A stretch of 64,000 nucleotides of DNA from Devosia sp. SD17-2 (GTDB lineage Bacteria; Pseudomonadota; Alphaproteobacteria; Rhizobiales; Devosiaceae), in the NCBI RefSeq assembly GCF_029201565.1, contig NZ_CP104002.1, positions 2,683,001-2,747,000 of the forward strand. Direction: 5' to 3'. Below the pieces are notes generated by a model. The model ran no database searches, was not told the origin of the DNA, and saw nothing but the letters and a program-made list of their open reading frames with translations. Shown here piece after piece: positions 26,165 through 36,591 of this stretch (positions are counted from its first letter, which is position 1; each line of letters opens with the position of its first letter). Made by a program: the position numbers and the translations under genes.

Positions 26165-26235
26165 GAGAGCGTATTAGCAGAGAGCGTCGGGGTTCGCACT
26201 ATCTGCGGATGGCTACCGAAGCCCCTAGCCTTGAT

Positions 26236-26256
26236 CCCTCCCCCACGAGGGGGAGG
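26236..26256. repeat. Single-hairpin copy of the CCCTCCCC/GGGGAGG repeat
   Basis: CTCCCCC pairs with GGGGGAG around an ACGA loop. It is the hairpin core of the larger dispersed repeat, here without the second half. The rest of the 26165-26532 gap holds the duplicated palindrome described separately, and no convincing gene. Confidence 0.6.
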
Positions 26257-26367
26257 AAGACGAGGGAGCCGAAGGAGCCGAAGGGCTTGAGAGAGTCCGA
26301 GATTTTCAGCTTTTAGATTCAAGGACTTATAATCGATGTCCGAGAGATTGAATCTGGTTTAACTCTG

Positions 26368-26532
26368 GCCCGCCCTGCGAGCATAGCTCTTCGGGCCTGA
26401 CGACCTAAATTCGCTCCACTGGAGCGAATTTGCCCGAAGGGCCGGATTGCCCGCCCTGCGAGCATAGCTCTTCGGGCCTGACAGCCTAAGATCGCTCCAC
26501 TGGAGCGATCTTTCCCCTTTGGGGCACGGCTG

Positions 26533-26536
<4 letters not shown>
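26368..26536. repeat. Tandem pair of 81-bp palindromic elements
   Basis: Copies at 26368-26448 and 26449-26529 start with the same 33 bases. Each contains an odd palindrome of 12 + 1 + 12 nt (26407-26431 and 26488-26512). The arms differ between copies at two positions, and the opposite arms change to match. An outer 9-bp pair in copy 2 (26478-26486 with 26528-26536) reaches into the degP stop codon. The minus frame through both copies is open for 73 codons, but this looks like a property of the repeat rather than a gene. Confidence 0.8.
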
Positions 26537-28002
<1,466 letters not shown>

Positions 28003-28172
28003 GGCTCAATTCCCATTCACTCATACCAGGCCGCGGAGAGGCGTTGCCCAAGCCCCACGAAAACCTCCGAAATCTGTCACGAAAATGACGCGTGAACATT
28101 GTTGTTTCCAGGGGCAAATAATCGTTTGCGCCGGGGGGCACACAGCCCTATATGCAGCGCTCATTTCGATGC

Positions 28173-28260
28173 GTTACCGGCAAAATACGAGGGACAGATT
28201 TTCCCCGGTAGCACAGCACTTTCCCCGCACTTCCTCCAGCCCCGAAAGGCCTGTTGTCCA
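28173..28260 (+). promoter_or_regulatory. Candidate structured leader of the decarboxylase gene
   Basis: In the 88 nt before the decarboxylase ATG, GTTACCGG (28173-28180) can pair with CCGGTAGC (28205-28212), with one G-U pair. A speF leader motif is known upstream of ornithine decarboxylase genes in alphaproteobacteria. I cannot confirm that this sequence matches that motif's consensus, so the call rests on position and one hairpin. Confidence 0.35.
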
Positions 28261-29442
28261 ATGACCGACGAGCCGAAAACCGTCTATCCCAACACTTCCG
28301 CACTGATTGCTGCGGAAGCGCCGGACTATCCCTCGTTCCTGTTCTCGGAGCGGGAGTTTCATCGCGCCATCAAGGTGTTCCGGAAGGGCTTTGACGGGCT
28401 GCTGACCTATGCGGTGAAGTGTAACCCCTCCCCGCACATCATTGCGCAGCTGCACGCCGAAGGGCTCAAGGCGTTTGACGTGGCGTCCAACCGCGAAATG
28501 GAACTGGTGCGCGACTACGCGCCGGGCGCAGTGATGCACTACAACAACCCGATCAAGAACAAGCGCGAAATCGAGCGCGCTTATGAAGAGTTCGGCGTTC
28601 GCAGCTTCACCATCGACCATCCCCAGCAGCTCGACCAGCTGGCGTCCGTCGTGTCGCCCAGCCGCGATGTGGAAGTGACCACCCGTTTCAAGGCCGGCAA
28701 GGCACTGAAGTCCTATGACTTCGGCATCAAGTTCGGCGTGATGGAACAGGGCGCGGCTGAAATCGTCACCGCTGTCGAGAAGATGGGCTATACGCCCAGC
28801 CTCTGCTTCCACGTCGGTTCGCAGTGCGAAGACGCCTATGCCTATGAGCGTCATATCGCGGCCGCTGCGCGTATCGTCGAAGAAGCCGGCATCGAGCTCA
28901 AGCGCCTCAATATCGGTGGTGGCTATCCGGCCCCCTACCCGACCAGCGAAGCGCCGCCGATGGACCACTATTTCGAGACCATCGGCAATGCCGTCGAAGA
29001 CCATTTCGGCAAGCGCAAGCCCGAGCTGATCATCGAACCCGGCCGCGCAATCGTCACGTCTTCGACCTCGCTGCTGCTGCGCGTAAAGCATCAGCGCGGC
29101 GGCCAGGCCGTCTACGTCAATGACGGTGCCTATGGCGCGCTGATGGAAGCGAAGTTCATGCACTTCACCCCGCCGGTGCGTGTGTGGCGCGGTCCGCGCA
29201 TCCACGACAACAATGCTGAATTCAGCGAGTTCACACTGTGGGGCCCGACCTGCGACAGCTATGACGTGCTGCCCCAGGTGTTCACCCTGCCGGCCGATAT
29301 CGATGAGGACGACTGGATCGAGTTCGGTCTGATGGGTGCCTATACCCAGGCCTCGCTGACGCCGTTCAACGGTTTTGACCGCCGCGACCAGTACTGGGTC
29401 GACGAGGTCTACACCGGCAAGGACATGGCGCCGGCTGAGTAA
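28261..29442 (+). CDS. Type III PLP-dependent ornithine/lysine (diaminopimelate-like) decarboxylase
   Basis: A 393-residue alanine-racemase-fold decarboxylase. The PLP lysine is K53 (TYAVKCNPSP). The glycine loop is NIGGGYPAPYP, the phosphate-binding arginine region EPGRAIV, and the partner-subunit Cys WGPTCDSYDV with a YTQASLTPFNGF tail. This signature set fits eukaryotic-like ornithine decarboxylases, including the alphaproteobacterial ones that also take lysine. It makes putrescine (or cadaverine). The ATG at 28261 starts the conserved region; no upstream extension is needed. A strong terminator follows. Confidence 0.9.
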   Translation: MTDEPKTVYPNTSALIAAEAPDYPSFLFSEREFHRAIKVFRKGFDGLLTYAVKCNPSPHIIAQLHAEGLKAFDVASNREMELVRDYAPGAVMHYNNPIKNKREIERAYEEFGVRSFTIDHPQQLDQLASVVSPSRDVEVTTRFKAGKALKSYDFGIKFGVMEQGAAEIVTAVEKMGYTPSLCFHVGSQCEDAYAYERHIAAAARIVEEAGIELKRLNIGGGYPAPYPTSEAPPMDHYFETIGNAVEDHFGKRKPELIIEPGRAIVTSSTSLLLRVKHQRGGQAVYVNDGAYGALMEAKFMHFTPPVRVWRGPRIHDNNAEFSEFTLWGPTCDSYDVLPQVFTLPADIDEDDWIEFGLMGAYTQASLTPFNGFDRRDQYWVDEVYTGKDMAPAE

Positions 29443-29459
29443 GGCGCACTTCTATTTGA

Positions 29460-29496
29460 GGGGGCGGGGATGAGAGATCATTCCCGCCCTTTTTTG
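29460..29496 (+). terminator. Terminator of the decarboxylase gene
   Basis: GGGCGGG (29462-29468) pairs with CCCGCCC (29483-29489) and is followed directly by T6. It is the best intrinsic terminator in this part of the window. Confidence 0.88.
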
Positions 29497-29531
29497 TTTT
29501 TTGGGGGTCAGCGTTCTGAGTTCGGAAGAGG

Positions 29532-29641
29532 CCCCCCTCCTAGCCTCCCCCTGGTAGGGGGAGGGACGCATCGAGTGTGCTGAGGGGATGGTTGAGCCTC
29601 GGCGGGCTCCTCCCCCTATCAGGGGGAGGTTGGGTGGGGGT
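29532..29641. repeat. Dispersed palindromic repeat, copy 3 (decarboxylase-iolG gap)
   Basis: A 110-bp element with both hairpins: CCTCCCCC-tggt-AGGGGGAGG on the left and CCTCCCCC-tatc-AGGGGGAGG on the right. It ends GGTGGGGGT like copies 1 and 2. The centre is unrelated between copies, so the conserved part is the paired ends. Confidence 0.85.
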
Positions 29642-29671
29642 ATGCCGGCCGCAAAGTCTGCGTTTGTGGCT

Positions 29672-29709
29672 CCACCCCACCCCGGCCCTCCCCATCCAGG
29701 GGAGGGAGG
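29672..29709. repeat. Half copy of the dispersed repeat
   Basis: One hairpin (CCCTCCCC-atcc-AGGGGAGGG) preceded by a C-rich lead, about 30 bp after copy 3. It looks like a solitary left end and shows the element can exist as a single hairpin. Confidence 0.7.
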
Positions 29710-29728
29710 AGATCGTGCAAGGCCTGTC

Positions 29729-30766
29729 TCAACGCCCCTGGAAAACCGAGCGGTCGGCCAGGGGGCCGGTGATTTCGCTGACTTTTATGGCGCGGCCTTC
29801 CTGGACGGATTTGACCGCGGCCTCGGCAAGAGCAAGCGCGATGAGGCCGTCAACGCCGCTGGGCGAGGCCGGAGATTTTGATCCCACGAAATCGATGAAG
29901 CTCCTGATTTCGTTGGCATAAGCCTCGGTGTAGCGGGTCATGAAGAAGTCGTGCAGCGGAGGGCGGGTATAGCCGGAGGCATTGGCGATCTCGATGGAAA
30001 CCGGACGCTGGTTCTCGGCGGCGACGGCACCCTTGGAGCCATGCACCTCGATACGCTGATCGTAGCCATAGGTGGCGCGGCGGGAGTTGGAGATGGTAGC
30101 GTGCTTGCCCGAAGCGGTGGCGAGCATGACCGAGACGCTGTCGTAATCGCCGGCGGTGCCGATGGCCTTGTCGACCAGAACGGATGCCTGGGCACTGACC
30201 GTGTCGATCTCCTCGCCGAGGAGATATCGCGCCATGTCGAAATCATGGATGGTCATGTCGCGAAAAATACCGCCGGAGCGCTTGATATAGTCAACCGGCG
30301 GGGCGCCGGGGTCGCGCGAGACGATGGTGACCATTTCGACGTCGCCGATCTGGCCTTCGTCGATGGCCTTGCGCACGGCCTGGAAATGCGGGTCAAAACG
30401 GCGGTTGAAGCCGACCATCAGCGTGCCGCCAACTTCATCCACGATTTTGAGGCAGGATTTTACCTGCTCGACGTCAAGGTCGATCGGCTTTTCGCAGAAG
30501 ATGGCTTTTCCGGCCCGGGCAAAGCGCTCGATCAGATCGGCATGGGTATCGGTGGGCGTGCAGATGACGACGGCGTCGATATCAGCGGCCGCTTCGATCG
30601 CTTCGATGGTGCGCACTTCGGCGCCATACTGGCTGGCGAGGTCCGTGGCGGCCTGGGGGAAGGCGTCGGCCACGGCGACGAGCCGGGCCTTGGGATTGGC
30701 CGTCACGGCCCTGGCGTGAACCTTGCCGATGCGCCCCGCGCCGAGCAGGCCAAAACGAATAGACAT
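29729..30766 (-). CDS. iolG: Inositol 2-dehydrogenase (Gfo/Idh/MocA family)
   Basis: A 345-residue NAD-dependent dehydrogenase. The Rossmann start is RFGLLGAGRIGKVHA; the catalytic set of inositol dehydrogenase is visible as K93 (CEKPIDLD), D170 and H174 (FRDMTIHDFDMARYL). It oxidises myo-inositol to scyllo-inosose. No other iol genes are near, so inositol is likely but not certain. Upstream, CGGAAATTCCG (about 30850) is a small palindrome that could be an operator. The 3' end meets the half repeat. Confidence 0.88.
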   Translation of the reverse strand: MSIRFGLLGAGRIGKVHARAVTANPKARLVAVADAFPQAATDLASQYGAEVRTIEAIEAAADIDAVVICTPTDTHADLIERFARAGKAIFCEKPIDLDVEQVKSCLKIVDEVGGTLMVGFNRRFDPHFQAVRKAIDEGQIGDVEMVTIVSRDPGAPPVDYIKRSGGIFRDMTIHDFDMARYLLGEEIDTVSAQASVLVDKAIGTAGDYDSVSVMLATASGKHATISNSRRATYGYDQRIEVHGSKGAVAAENQRPVSIEIANASGYTRPPLHDFFMTRYTEAYANEIRSFIDFVGSKSPASPSGVDGLIALALAEAAVKSVQEGRAIKVSEITGPLADRSVFQGR

Positions 30767-30908
30767 GCGAAACTCTCCACCCTCTTGGCCGGCATCAGCG
30801 CCGGCCGAACCTTGGCGGAATGATTAAGCGATTTTCGCCAGAAATGAAACGGAAATTCCGTATGCAATAGAGGTGTCTCGCGAGGGGAGACTCGGGCTCT
30901 CTGTTAGG

Positions 30909-30947
30909 GCCCCTCACCCCACCCCTCTCCCCGGAGGGGCCAGAGGG
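30909..30947. repeat. Palindromic repeat, second family, copy 1
   Basis: A 39-bp C-rich element (GCCCCTCACC start, CCCCGGAGGGGC core) in the gap between iolG and the MerR gene. It resembles the element at 41857 more than the longer repeats. Confidence 0.65.
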
Positions 30948-30983
30948 CGATGAAGCCGAGGGATCGTTGTCTTTGCGATAGAC

Positions 30984-31439
30984 TCAGTGTTCGCGGGCGC
31001 GCTCGAGGATGCGTTTGCACTCGAGCAGCTCGCGAAGAACCTCGGAGAGCTTGTTGCGTGATTCCTCGTCGAGGGAGGGACTGGCCTCCATCAACGCCTC
31101 TTCGACGACGGCTTCATCAGCCGCATTCTCGGCATCTTCTATGAGCGGCAGGATTTCATCGACCGGCCTGCCCTCGCCAACGGCGATGACATAGCGGGGC
31201 CCCTGCTCCTTGAGGATGCGCTGGACGCCCTTGATGGTGAAGCCCTGATCGTACAGTAGATGGCGGATGCCACGCAGAAGCATGACATCCTCGGGCCGAT
31301 AATAGCGGCGGCCGCCGCCGCGCTTCAGCGGCTTGATCGTCGCGAAGCGAGTCTCCCAGAACCGGAGAACATGCTGAGGAAGGTCAAGCTCCTCAGCGGC
31401 CTCAGAAATGGTCCGGAATGCGTCTGGAGACTTGTCCAA
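30984..31439 (-). CDS. MerR-family transcriptional regulator
   Basis: A 151-residue regulator with an N-terminal MerR winged helix: [22 protein letters not shown], then [19 protein letters not shown] and [13 protein letters not shown]. The rest is a short helical region without the cysteines of metal sensors. This protein commonly lies downstream of ihfA in Hyphomicrobiales; its ligand is unknown. It is 27 nt from ihfA on the same strand and is probably cotranscribed. Confidence 0.88.
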   Translation of the reverse strand: MDKSPDAFRTISEAAEELDLPQHVLRFWETRFATIKPLKRGGGRRYYRPEDVMLLRGIRHLLYDQGFTIKGVQRILKEQGPRYVIAVGEGRPVDEILPLIEDAENAADEAVVEEALMEASPSLDEESRNKLSEVLRELLECKRILERAREH

Positions 31440-31466
31440 GCCGCTAACTCCTTCAGTAAGAAAACC

Positions 31467-31778
31467 TTACTTTTCAGAGCCGACCATAGACTTGTTAATC
31501 TTCGACTTCAACACGTTGCTGGGTTTGAACACAAGAACCTGCCGGGGGAGGATCGGCACCTCCTCGCCGGTCTTGGGATTGCGCCCCACACGTTCATTCT
31601 TGGAGCGGACCTGGAACGACCCGAAGGACGACAGCTTGACGTTTGCTCCCGTGACCAAGGCCTCGGTGATGAGCTCGAGCACGCGCTCCACCAGTTCCGC
31701 CGACTCAGTGCGGGACAAGCCCACTGTGCCGTAAACTGCTTCGGAAAGGTCGGCCCGTGTAACCGTCTTCTGCGCCAT
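31467..31778 (-). CDS. ihfA: Integration host factor subunit alpha
   Basis: A 103-residue HU/IHF-family DNA-bending protein. [11 protein letters not shown] opens it, [23 protein letters not shown] is the beta-arm region, and the family Pro at the arm tip is present in the NPKTGEE segment. It pairs with IhfB to bend DNA at specific sites. I chose ATG 31778, with GGGGGTG upstream, over an in-frame ATG four codons earlier. It sits between fabH and the MerR gene. Confidence 0.94.
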   Translation of the reverse strand: MAQKTVTRADLSEAVYGTVGLSRTESAELVERVLELITEALVTGANVKLSSFGSFQVRSKNERVGRNPKTGEEVPILPRQVLVFKPSNVLKSKINKSMVGSEK

Positions 31779-31982
31779 AAGCACCCCCATTGCTGTTGAT
31801 GAATGATTTTCCGGCGAGAGCGCGCAGAACCCTCAAGCCCGTTGCCGAGCCAACTGCGCTACAGGAAAACCGCTCAACCGACGCCGCCGGGACTTTCTTG
31901 GTCCGGCTTCAGCGCCAGGCTCCTCCACCCGGAAATACACTAACGCCCTGAAACGCTTAAGGTCAATGCGGGTGGAGAAAGG

Positions 31983-32960
31983 TTACCAACGGATGAGAGA
32001 TGCGCCCCAGGTGAAGCCGCCGCCCATGGCTTCGAGCATGACGAGATCGCCCTGCTTGATGCGGCCATCGGCCGTGGCGACGCTCAAAGCCAACGGCACG
32101 GAGGCAGCCGAGGTATTGGCGTGCACATCAACAGTGATGACGACTTTTTCGGGCGGAAGACCGAGCTTGGCCCCAGCTCCGTCGATGATGCGGCGGTTGG
32201 CCTGGTGGGGCACGAACCAGTCGAGGTCCTCGACAGTGTAGCCGGTCTTTTCGAGCGTGGAGTAGACCACGTCGGTGATCTTGCCGACGGCGTGGCGGAA
32301 GACTTCCTTGCCCTGCATGTGGACGTGACCGGTGGTGCCAGTGGTGGACGGGCCGCCATCGACATAGAGCTTGTCCCAGTGCTGGCCGTCGGAGCGGAGG
32401 GCCGAAGCCAGAACGCCGCGCTCGGGCTCGCCCTCGGCCAGTTCGACCTTTTCGAGGATCATCGCGCCGGCGCCATCGCCGAACAGCACGCAGGTGGTCC
32501 GGTCGGTCCAGTCGAGGAGGCGCGAGAAGGTCTCGGCTCCGATCACCAGGGCGCGGGTGCCGAGGCCGTTCTTGATGTAGCTGTCCGCCGTGGCGACGGC
32601 GTAGACGAAGCCCGAGCAGACGGCCTGGACGTCGAACGCCATGCCGTGCTGGATGCCGAGCTTCATCTGCACGAGGGTCGCGGCAGCGGGGAATGTGTAA
32701 TCGGGCGTGGTCGTGGCGACGATAATGAGATCGATGTCGTCGGGCGTCAGGCCGGCATTGGCCAGCGCGTTTTTGGCTGCGGCTACGGCTAGGTCGGACG
32801 TAAACTCGCCCTCGGCGGCGATATGGCGCTCCTTGATGCCGACCCGCTGCTGGATCCACTCGTCGGTCGTATCGACCGTTTTGGCGAGCTCTTCATTGGT
32901 CAGCACTCTTTGGGGCAGGTATGCACCGACCCCACGCACGATTGAACGAATCCTGGTCAC
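31983..32960 (-). CDS. fabH: 3-oxoacyl-[acyl-carrier-protein] synthase III
   Basis: A 325-residue condensing enzyme that starts fatty-acid chains from acetyl-CoA and malonyl-ACP. The triad is visible: C115 (VQAVCSGF), His in [11 protein letters not shown] and Asn in HANTSAAS. The [13 protein letters not shown] end is typical. It overlaps the plsX stop by 4 nt (ATGA), a common plsX-fabH arrangement. The gap to ihfA is 204 nt with no clear terminator. Confidence 0.96.
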   Translation of the reverse strand: MTRIRSIVRGVGAYLPQRVLTNEELAKTVDTTDEWIQQRVGIKERHIAAEGEFTSDLAVAAAKNALANAGLTPDDIDLIIVATTTPDYTFPAAATLVQMKLGIQHGMAFDVQAVCSGFVYAVATADSYIKNGLGTRALVIGAETFSRLLDWTDRTTCVLFGDGAGAMILEKVELAEGEPERGVLASALRSDGQHWDKLYVDGGPSTTGTTGHVHMQGKEVFRHAVGKITDVVYSTLEKTGYTVEDLDWFVPHQANRRIIDGAGAKLGLPPEKVVITVDVHANTSAASVPLALSVATADGRIKQGDLVMLEAMGGGFTWGASLIRW

Positions 32961-34027
32961 GCCGAATTGGCCTCAGTATCGGAGGGCGATTTGGGCACCT
33001 CCCTGTTGACGGGGAAGCGCTGCATGCTGTCGCCGATCTTGTCGATCAGACGGCTGCGCGCCATTTCATATGCAAGGCCCAGGGCGCTGTTATAGCCGAC
33101 TTCGTCGGTGCCACCGTGGGATTTGATGACGATGCCATTGAGGCCCATGAAGACGCCGCCATTGACGGTACGCGGGTCCATCTTGCGCTTGAGGGCATTG
33201 AGCGCAGAGCTGGCGAACAGCGCGCCCAGCTTGCTCATCCAGTTGGCCATCAAGGCGTTGCGGAGATAGGTCGCGACCTGGCGAGCCGTGCCTTCGGCGG
33301 TCTTGAGGGCGATGTTGCCGACAAAGCCTTCAGTGACGACGACGTCGACCGTGCCCTTGCCGATGTCATTGCCTTCCACGAAGCCGTGGTAGGTGAAGCC
33401 GGCGCCGCTGGCCTGCTGCAGGATTTTGCCGGCGTCCTTGATGTAGTCGAGCCCCTTCACTTCCTCGGTGCCGACATTAAGGAGGCCCACGGTCGGGGCT
33501 TCCGAATCAAAGAGGGCACGCGCGAGGGCGGAGCCGAGAATGGCGTAGTCGACCAGCTGGCGCGCGTCGGCGCCAATGGTGGCGCCCATGTCGAGCACGA
33601 TGATATCGCTGCGCGTGGTCGGCCAGATGGCGGCGATGCCCGGGCGGGAAATGCCCTCCATCGGGCGCAGGCAGAAAGTTGCCATGGCCATCAGCGCGCC
33701 GGTGTTACCACCGGAGATCGCGACGTCGGCTTCGCCATCCTTGACCGCCTGGATGGTCATCCACATCGAGGACGTGCCCTTGCCCTTGCGCAAGGCCTGG
33801 CTGGGCTTTTCGTCCATGGCGATGACGGTTTCGCAATGGCGGACGGTCGAGACGGGCTTGAGTCGCGGGAACTCCTCGAGAAGCGGATTGATCTGCTCCT
33901 CGCGGCCGTGGAAAATGAACTTGGTATTCTTGTGCTCGCGCAGGGCCAAATCGGCGCCGTGAATGACGGCACGCGGCGCGTGATCGCCACCCATGGCATC
34001 CACGGAAATCGTTATTGTATCGGTCAT
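32957..34027 (-). CDS. plsX: Phosphate acyltransferase PlsX
   Basis: A 356-residue soluble enzyme that makes acyl-phosphate for phospholipid synthesis. Signature segments are [50 protein letters not shown] and [17 protein letters not shown]. The ATG at 34027 begins the conserved part; a longer frame adds 14 unrelated residues. It is coupled to fabH. rpmF, often upstream in other bacteria, is absent; DUF177 is the next gene upstream. Confidence 0.95.
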   Translation of the reverse strand: MTDTITISVDAMGGDHAPRAVIHGADLALREHKNTKFIFHGREEQINPLLEEFPRLKPVSTVRHCETVIAMDEKPSQALRKGKGTSSMWMTIQAVKDGEADVAISGGNTGALMAMATFCLRPMEGISRPGIAAIWPTTRSDIIVLDMGATIGADARQLVDYAILGSALARALFDSEAPTVGLLNVGTEEVKGLDYIKDAGKILQQASGAGFTYHGFVEGNDIGKGTVDVVVTEGFVGNIALKTAEGTARQVATYLRNALMANWMSKLGALFASSALNALKRKMDPRTVNGGVFMGLNGIVIKSHGGTDEVGYNSALGLAYEMARSRLIDKIGDSMQRFPVNREVPKSPSDTEANSA

Positions 34028-34184
34028 TTCAGCCCGTGTTTCGGCCCGCTTGGGCAGGCATGCAAACATATCCCATCACTGGGTGGGTGCAAGCCCCGAC
34101 CCGACGGGCAAGGAATGCGACGATCCAGGATCATACAGCATTCCCACGCGAACGATCGCGCCAGACCAAAAGGCCCCGCAGCGA

Positions 34185-34733
34185 TCAGTCTTCGTCCTTC
34201 TTACCAGCCTTAAGCCGTGCAAGGGCGGCGAACGGCCCTTCTTCCCCGTCTTTGGCATCGAGACCAAGCGCGTCGAGGCTTTCGCCCGGCGCGCGCGGGT
34301 AAGGATCGATCTCGAGACCCAGTGTTTCCAGCAAAAGCGCGCTCAGATCAACTTCCGGACCATCGATATGGTCTGGAAAATCGTCATCTTCGAGGTCGAT
34401 GAACACTTCCGAGCCGGGCCCCGGCAGTTCCTTGCCGCTGGCGGGCAGGAAAACACGATCGATATCAGCTGCTATATCCTGGAAAACAGGCTCAAACGTG
34501 ACGACCGATGGCTGTTCGATATGGGCCTTGAGCCATCCCTGGGCCCGCAGACCACCGCGCAGGGGCACGATGGTCAGCTCCGCCTGGAAGCGGGTGACGG
34601 CGGTGACCTTCATGGCCTCGGCGATGGCAGCGCGCGTTGTGGCGTCGGCTTCGACCTTGAGGGAGCGGCCAGCGGCCGGCAGCTTGTCGATACGGACGAC
34701 GGCGTCGAAAAGAGGCTCCGCCTTATGCGTCAT
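34185..34733 (-). CDS. DUF177 (YceD) family protein
   Basis: A 182-residue protein of the YceD/DUF177 family, linked in many bacteria to 23S rRNA accumulation and usually encoded just before rpmF. Features are ADATTRAAIAEAMKV, the ELTIVPLRGGLRAQGW strand pair, and the acidic GPEVDLSALLLETLGLEIDPYPR helix. The last 30 residues are charged. Its start overlaps the stop of the cytochrome bc1 chaperone gene by 4 nt. There is no rpmF between it and plsX. Confidence 0.85.
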   Translation of the reverse strand: MTHKAEPLFDAVVRIDKLPAAGRSLKVEADATTRAAIAEAMKVTAVTRFQAELTIVPLRGGLRAQGWLKAHIEQPSVVTFEPVFQDIAADIDRVFLPASGKELPGPGSEVFIDLEDDDFPDHIDGPEVDLSALLLETLGLEIDPYPRAPGESLDALGLDAKDGEEGPFAALARLKAGKKDED

Positions 34734-35251
34734 GCAGTTTCTCCGAAGGCGATCTCACCCTTGACGATGGAATCGGCCGACTGGTTGTGAAGGAAAGCGT
34801 CCTGGGCAATGACATAGGCGGCCAGCGCCTGGGCATGCTCGGATGCTTCGCCTTCGAAAATGTTTCGCGAAAGAACCCCGGCGAGGGTCTCCGCATCATT
34901 GCGATCAAGCGCTTCGTTCATGGCGGCGAGCAGACCAAAGAAGATGTTGCCCATCTTCTGGATCTTCTTGGGAACGCCGAGATCGGTGACACCCATTTCG
35001 CGGAGGGACCGGTCCATGTCTTTGAAGAAAAGGTCGAACACGGCCTGGCTGAAATCCTTGGTAGCGTCGGCGCGCAGACGCCGGAACAGCAGCGCCATGT
35101 GCACGCTGATCATATCGAACCGACCAGTCACCGTATCGGGGACGCCCCAATCCGCATAGAATTGCGGCTGTCGGGATTGCGCCACAATAGCTCGGTAGAC
35201 GGCATAAACCGCGTCAGTTGCTGTGTTCTTGCGGAACAAGGACAGGATCAT
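34730..35251 (-). CDS. Ubiquinol-cytochrome c chaperone family protein (CBP3-like)
   Basis: A 173-residue protein of the ubiquinol-cytochrome c chaperone family, which in mitochondria (CBP3/UQCC1) assists cytochrome b maturation in the bc1 complex. Landmarks are YRAIVAQSRQPQFYADWG, HMALLFRRLR, FDLFFKDMDRSLREMGV and FFGLLAAMNEAL. I place the start at ATG 35251, where the conserved helix begins; a 12-residue N-terminal extension is possible. It is coupled to DUF177 and divergent from bamE. Confidence 0.88.
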   Translation of the reverse strand: MILSLFRKNTATDAVYAVYRAIVAQSRQPQFYADWGVPDTVTGRFDMISVHMALLFRRLRADATKDFSQAVFDLFFKDMDRSLREMGVTDLGVPKKIQKMGNIFFGLLAAMNEALDRNDAETLAGVLSRNIFEGEASEHAQALAAYVIAQDAFLHNQSADSIVKGEIAFGETA

Positions 35252-35414
35252 GGGATTGCGCTCAGCCTCGGGATCGGTCAAACACATGATTAGCGCGCCG
35301 GGCTGCTTGCCAGCTTGCCAGATCAGGGTGTTGACAGCTACACATTCCGGCGGTCATTGGGCACGCGCCTTGTTGTCACGCCTATAGTCGAGAGCCATCG
35401 GGAAAGTCAAATTC

Positions 35415-35864
35415 ATGCTCCTGCGTAATGCCTCCGCTCCTATCGCGCCGATCGCGGCAGCAGCCGTCATGGCACTGGCCCTTGTCGCCTGCACAAGCAG
35501 CACGTCGGTTGTTACCAGCCGCACGCAGGGTTACGAGATTTCCGACTCGGCGATGCAGCAGATCCGCGTCGGCCAGAGCCAGGACCTGGTTCGCGTGGTT
35601 CTGGGGTCGCCCCAGTCCACGAACAGCTTCGGCGACCAGAGCGCCTGGTACTATGTCGAGACCAAGGTCCAGCAGACCGCGTTCGGCCTGTCCATGGTGC
35701 AGGAACGCACGGTGCTGGCCGTCTACTTCGACAAGAACAAGCGCGTTTCGGACAAGGCCGTCTACGGCCTGACCGACGGCAAGGTCGTCACGATCGAGCA
35801 GCGCCGGACCCAGTCCTTCGGCGAAGACCGCACCTTCATCGACTCGATCCTGCAGTCGTTCTGA
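35415..35864 (+). CDS. bamE: Outer membrane protein assembly factor BamE
   Basis: A 149-residue SmpA/OmlA lipoprotein of the BAM complex. The lipobox is LVAC (acylated Cys near residue 26). The fold region has MQQIRVGQSQDLVRVVLGSP, followed by WYYVETK and VYFDKNKRVSDKAVYG. It helps fold outer-membrane barrels. The gene is single, divergent from the CBP3-like gene, and ended by a strong terminator. Confidence 0.92.
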   Translation: MLLRNASAPIAPIAAAAVMALALVACTSSTSVVTSRTQGYEISDSAMQQIRVGQSQDLVRVVLGSPQSTNSFGDQSAWYYVETKVQQTAFGLSMVQERTVLAVYFDKNKRVSDKAVYGLTDGKVVTIEQRRTQSFGEDRTFIDSILQSF

Positions 35865-35887
35865 TCGGTTCAAGCTCAGAGTTTTGG

Positions 35888-35916
35888 AAGCCCCGGTTCG
35901 CCGGGGCTTTTTTTTG
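35888..35916 (+). terminator. Terminator of bamE
   Basis: AAGCCCCGG pairs with CCGGGGCTT around a TTCG tetraloop and runs into T8. It begins 23 nt after the bamE stop. Confidence 0.93.
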
Positions 35917-35945
35917 TGTTCTCTTGAGGGGGGGCGCGGGCGGTC

Positions 35946-36023
35946 ACCCCCTCCGAGCGACGCTACGGCCGGACGGGGCCTAGCTTTGCTTGCCTCCCCC
36001 TTCAGAAGGGGAGGTGAAGGGGT
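35946..36023. repeat. Dispersed palindromic repeat, short copy (bamE-nusB gap)
   Basis: A 78-bp form of the repeat: an ACCCCCTCC start, and a right hairpin GCCTCCCCC-ttcaga-AGGGGAGGTG before AAGGGGT. The left hairpin is degenerate. It lies between two terminators of convergent transcripts, where insertion would be tolerated. Confidence 0.75.
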
Positions 36024-36053
36024 TGCGGCTTGCCCATCCCCTGCTCCACAAAC

Positions 36054-36083
36054 AAAAATCCCCGCACATGGCGGGGATTTTTT
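36054..36083 (-). terminator. Terminator of the glyA-nusB transcript side
   Basis: AAAAATCCCCGC (36054-36065) pairs with GCGGGGATTTTT (36071-36082) around ACATG. It has A/T runs on both sides and lies 24 nt past the nusB stop on the minus strand, so it is probably bidirectional. Confidence 0.85.
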
Positions 36084-36106
36084 AGAAGCGTTGCGGGAGG
36101 CTTCGG

Positions 36107-36589
36107 TCAGAGCTCGGCGCCGGCGGCGCGGGCGATGGTGTCGAGAGCGGCGTTGACGAGGCCGGAAGCGTCGTCTTCGTAGAAGGCCCGGGCGACATCG
36201 ACATATTCGGTGATGACCACCTTGGCCGGAATGTCCTTGCGGCGCAGCAGTTCGAAGGCAGCGGCGCGCAGGATGGCGCGAAGGGTCGCGTCAACGCGCT
36301 CCATCGGCCAGCCATCAGCCAGCGCCTGATCGACGGCGGGGTCGATTTCGAGCTGGTGCTTGGCAACGCCCTGCACGATCTGGCGGAAGAAATCGGCATC
36401 GGCGGGGAGATATTGCTCACCCTCGATCTCGCGGCCGAGATGGAAGGCACCGAACTGGGCCAGCGTGTCTTCCAGGGTCTGACGGCCCACGTCCATCTGG
36501 TAGAGCGCCTGCACGGCAGCAAGACGGGCTGCGCCGCGCTGGTTTGCCGGTCGATGGACCTGCGAGTCTCGTTTGGGAATATCTGTCAT
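36107..36589 (-). CDS. nusB: Transcription antitermination factor NusB
   Basis: A 160-residue all-helical NusB that binds boxA with S10 in rRNA antitermination. Signs are RGAARLAAVQALYQMDVG at the start, IDPAVDQALADGW and RRKDIPAKVVITEYVDVARAFYED near the end. It is 3 nt from ribH, the usual partner. The gene is last in the minus-strand unit. Confidence 0.95.
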   Translation of the reverse strand: MTDIPKRDSQVHRPANQRGAARLAAVQALYQMDVGRQTLEDTLAQFGAFHLGREIEGEQYLPADADFFRQIVQGVAKHQLEIDPAVDQALADGWPMERVDATLRAILRAAAFELLRRKDIPAKVVITEYVDVARAFYEDDASGLVNAALDTIARAAGAEL

Positions 36590-36591
36590 TT

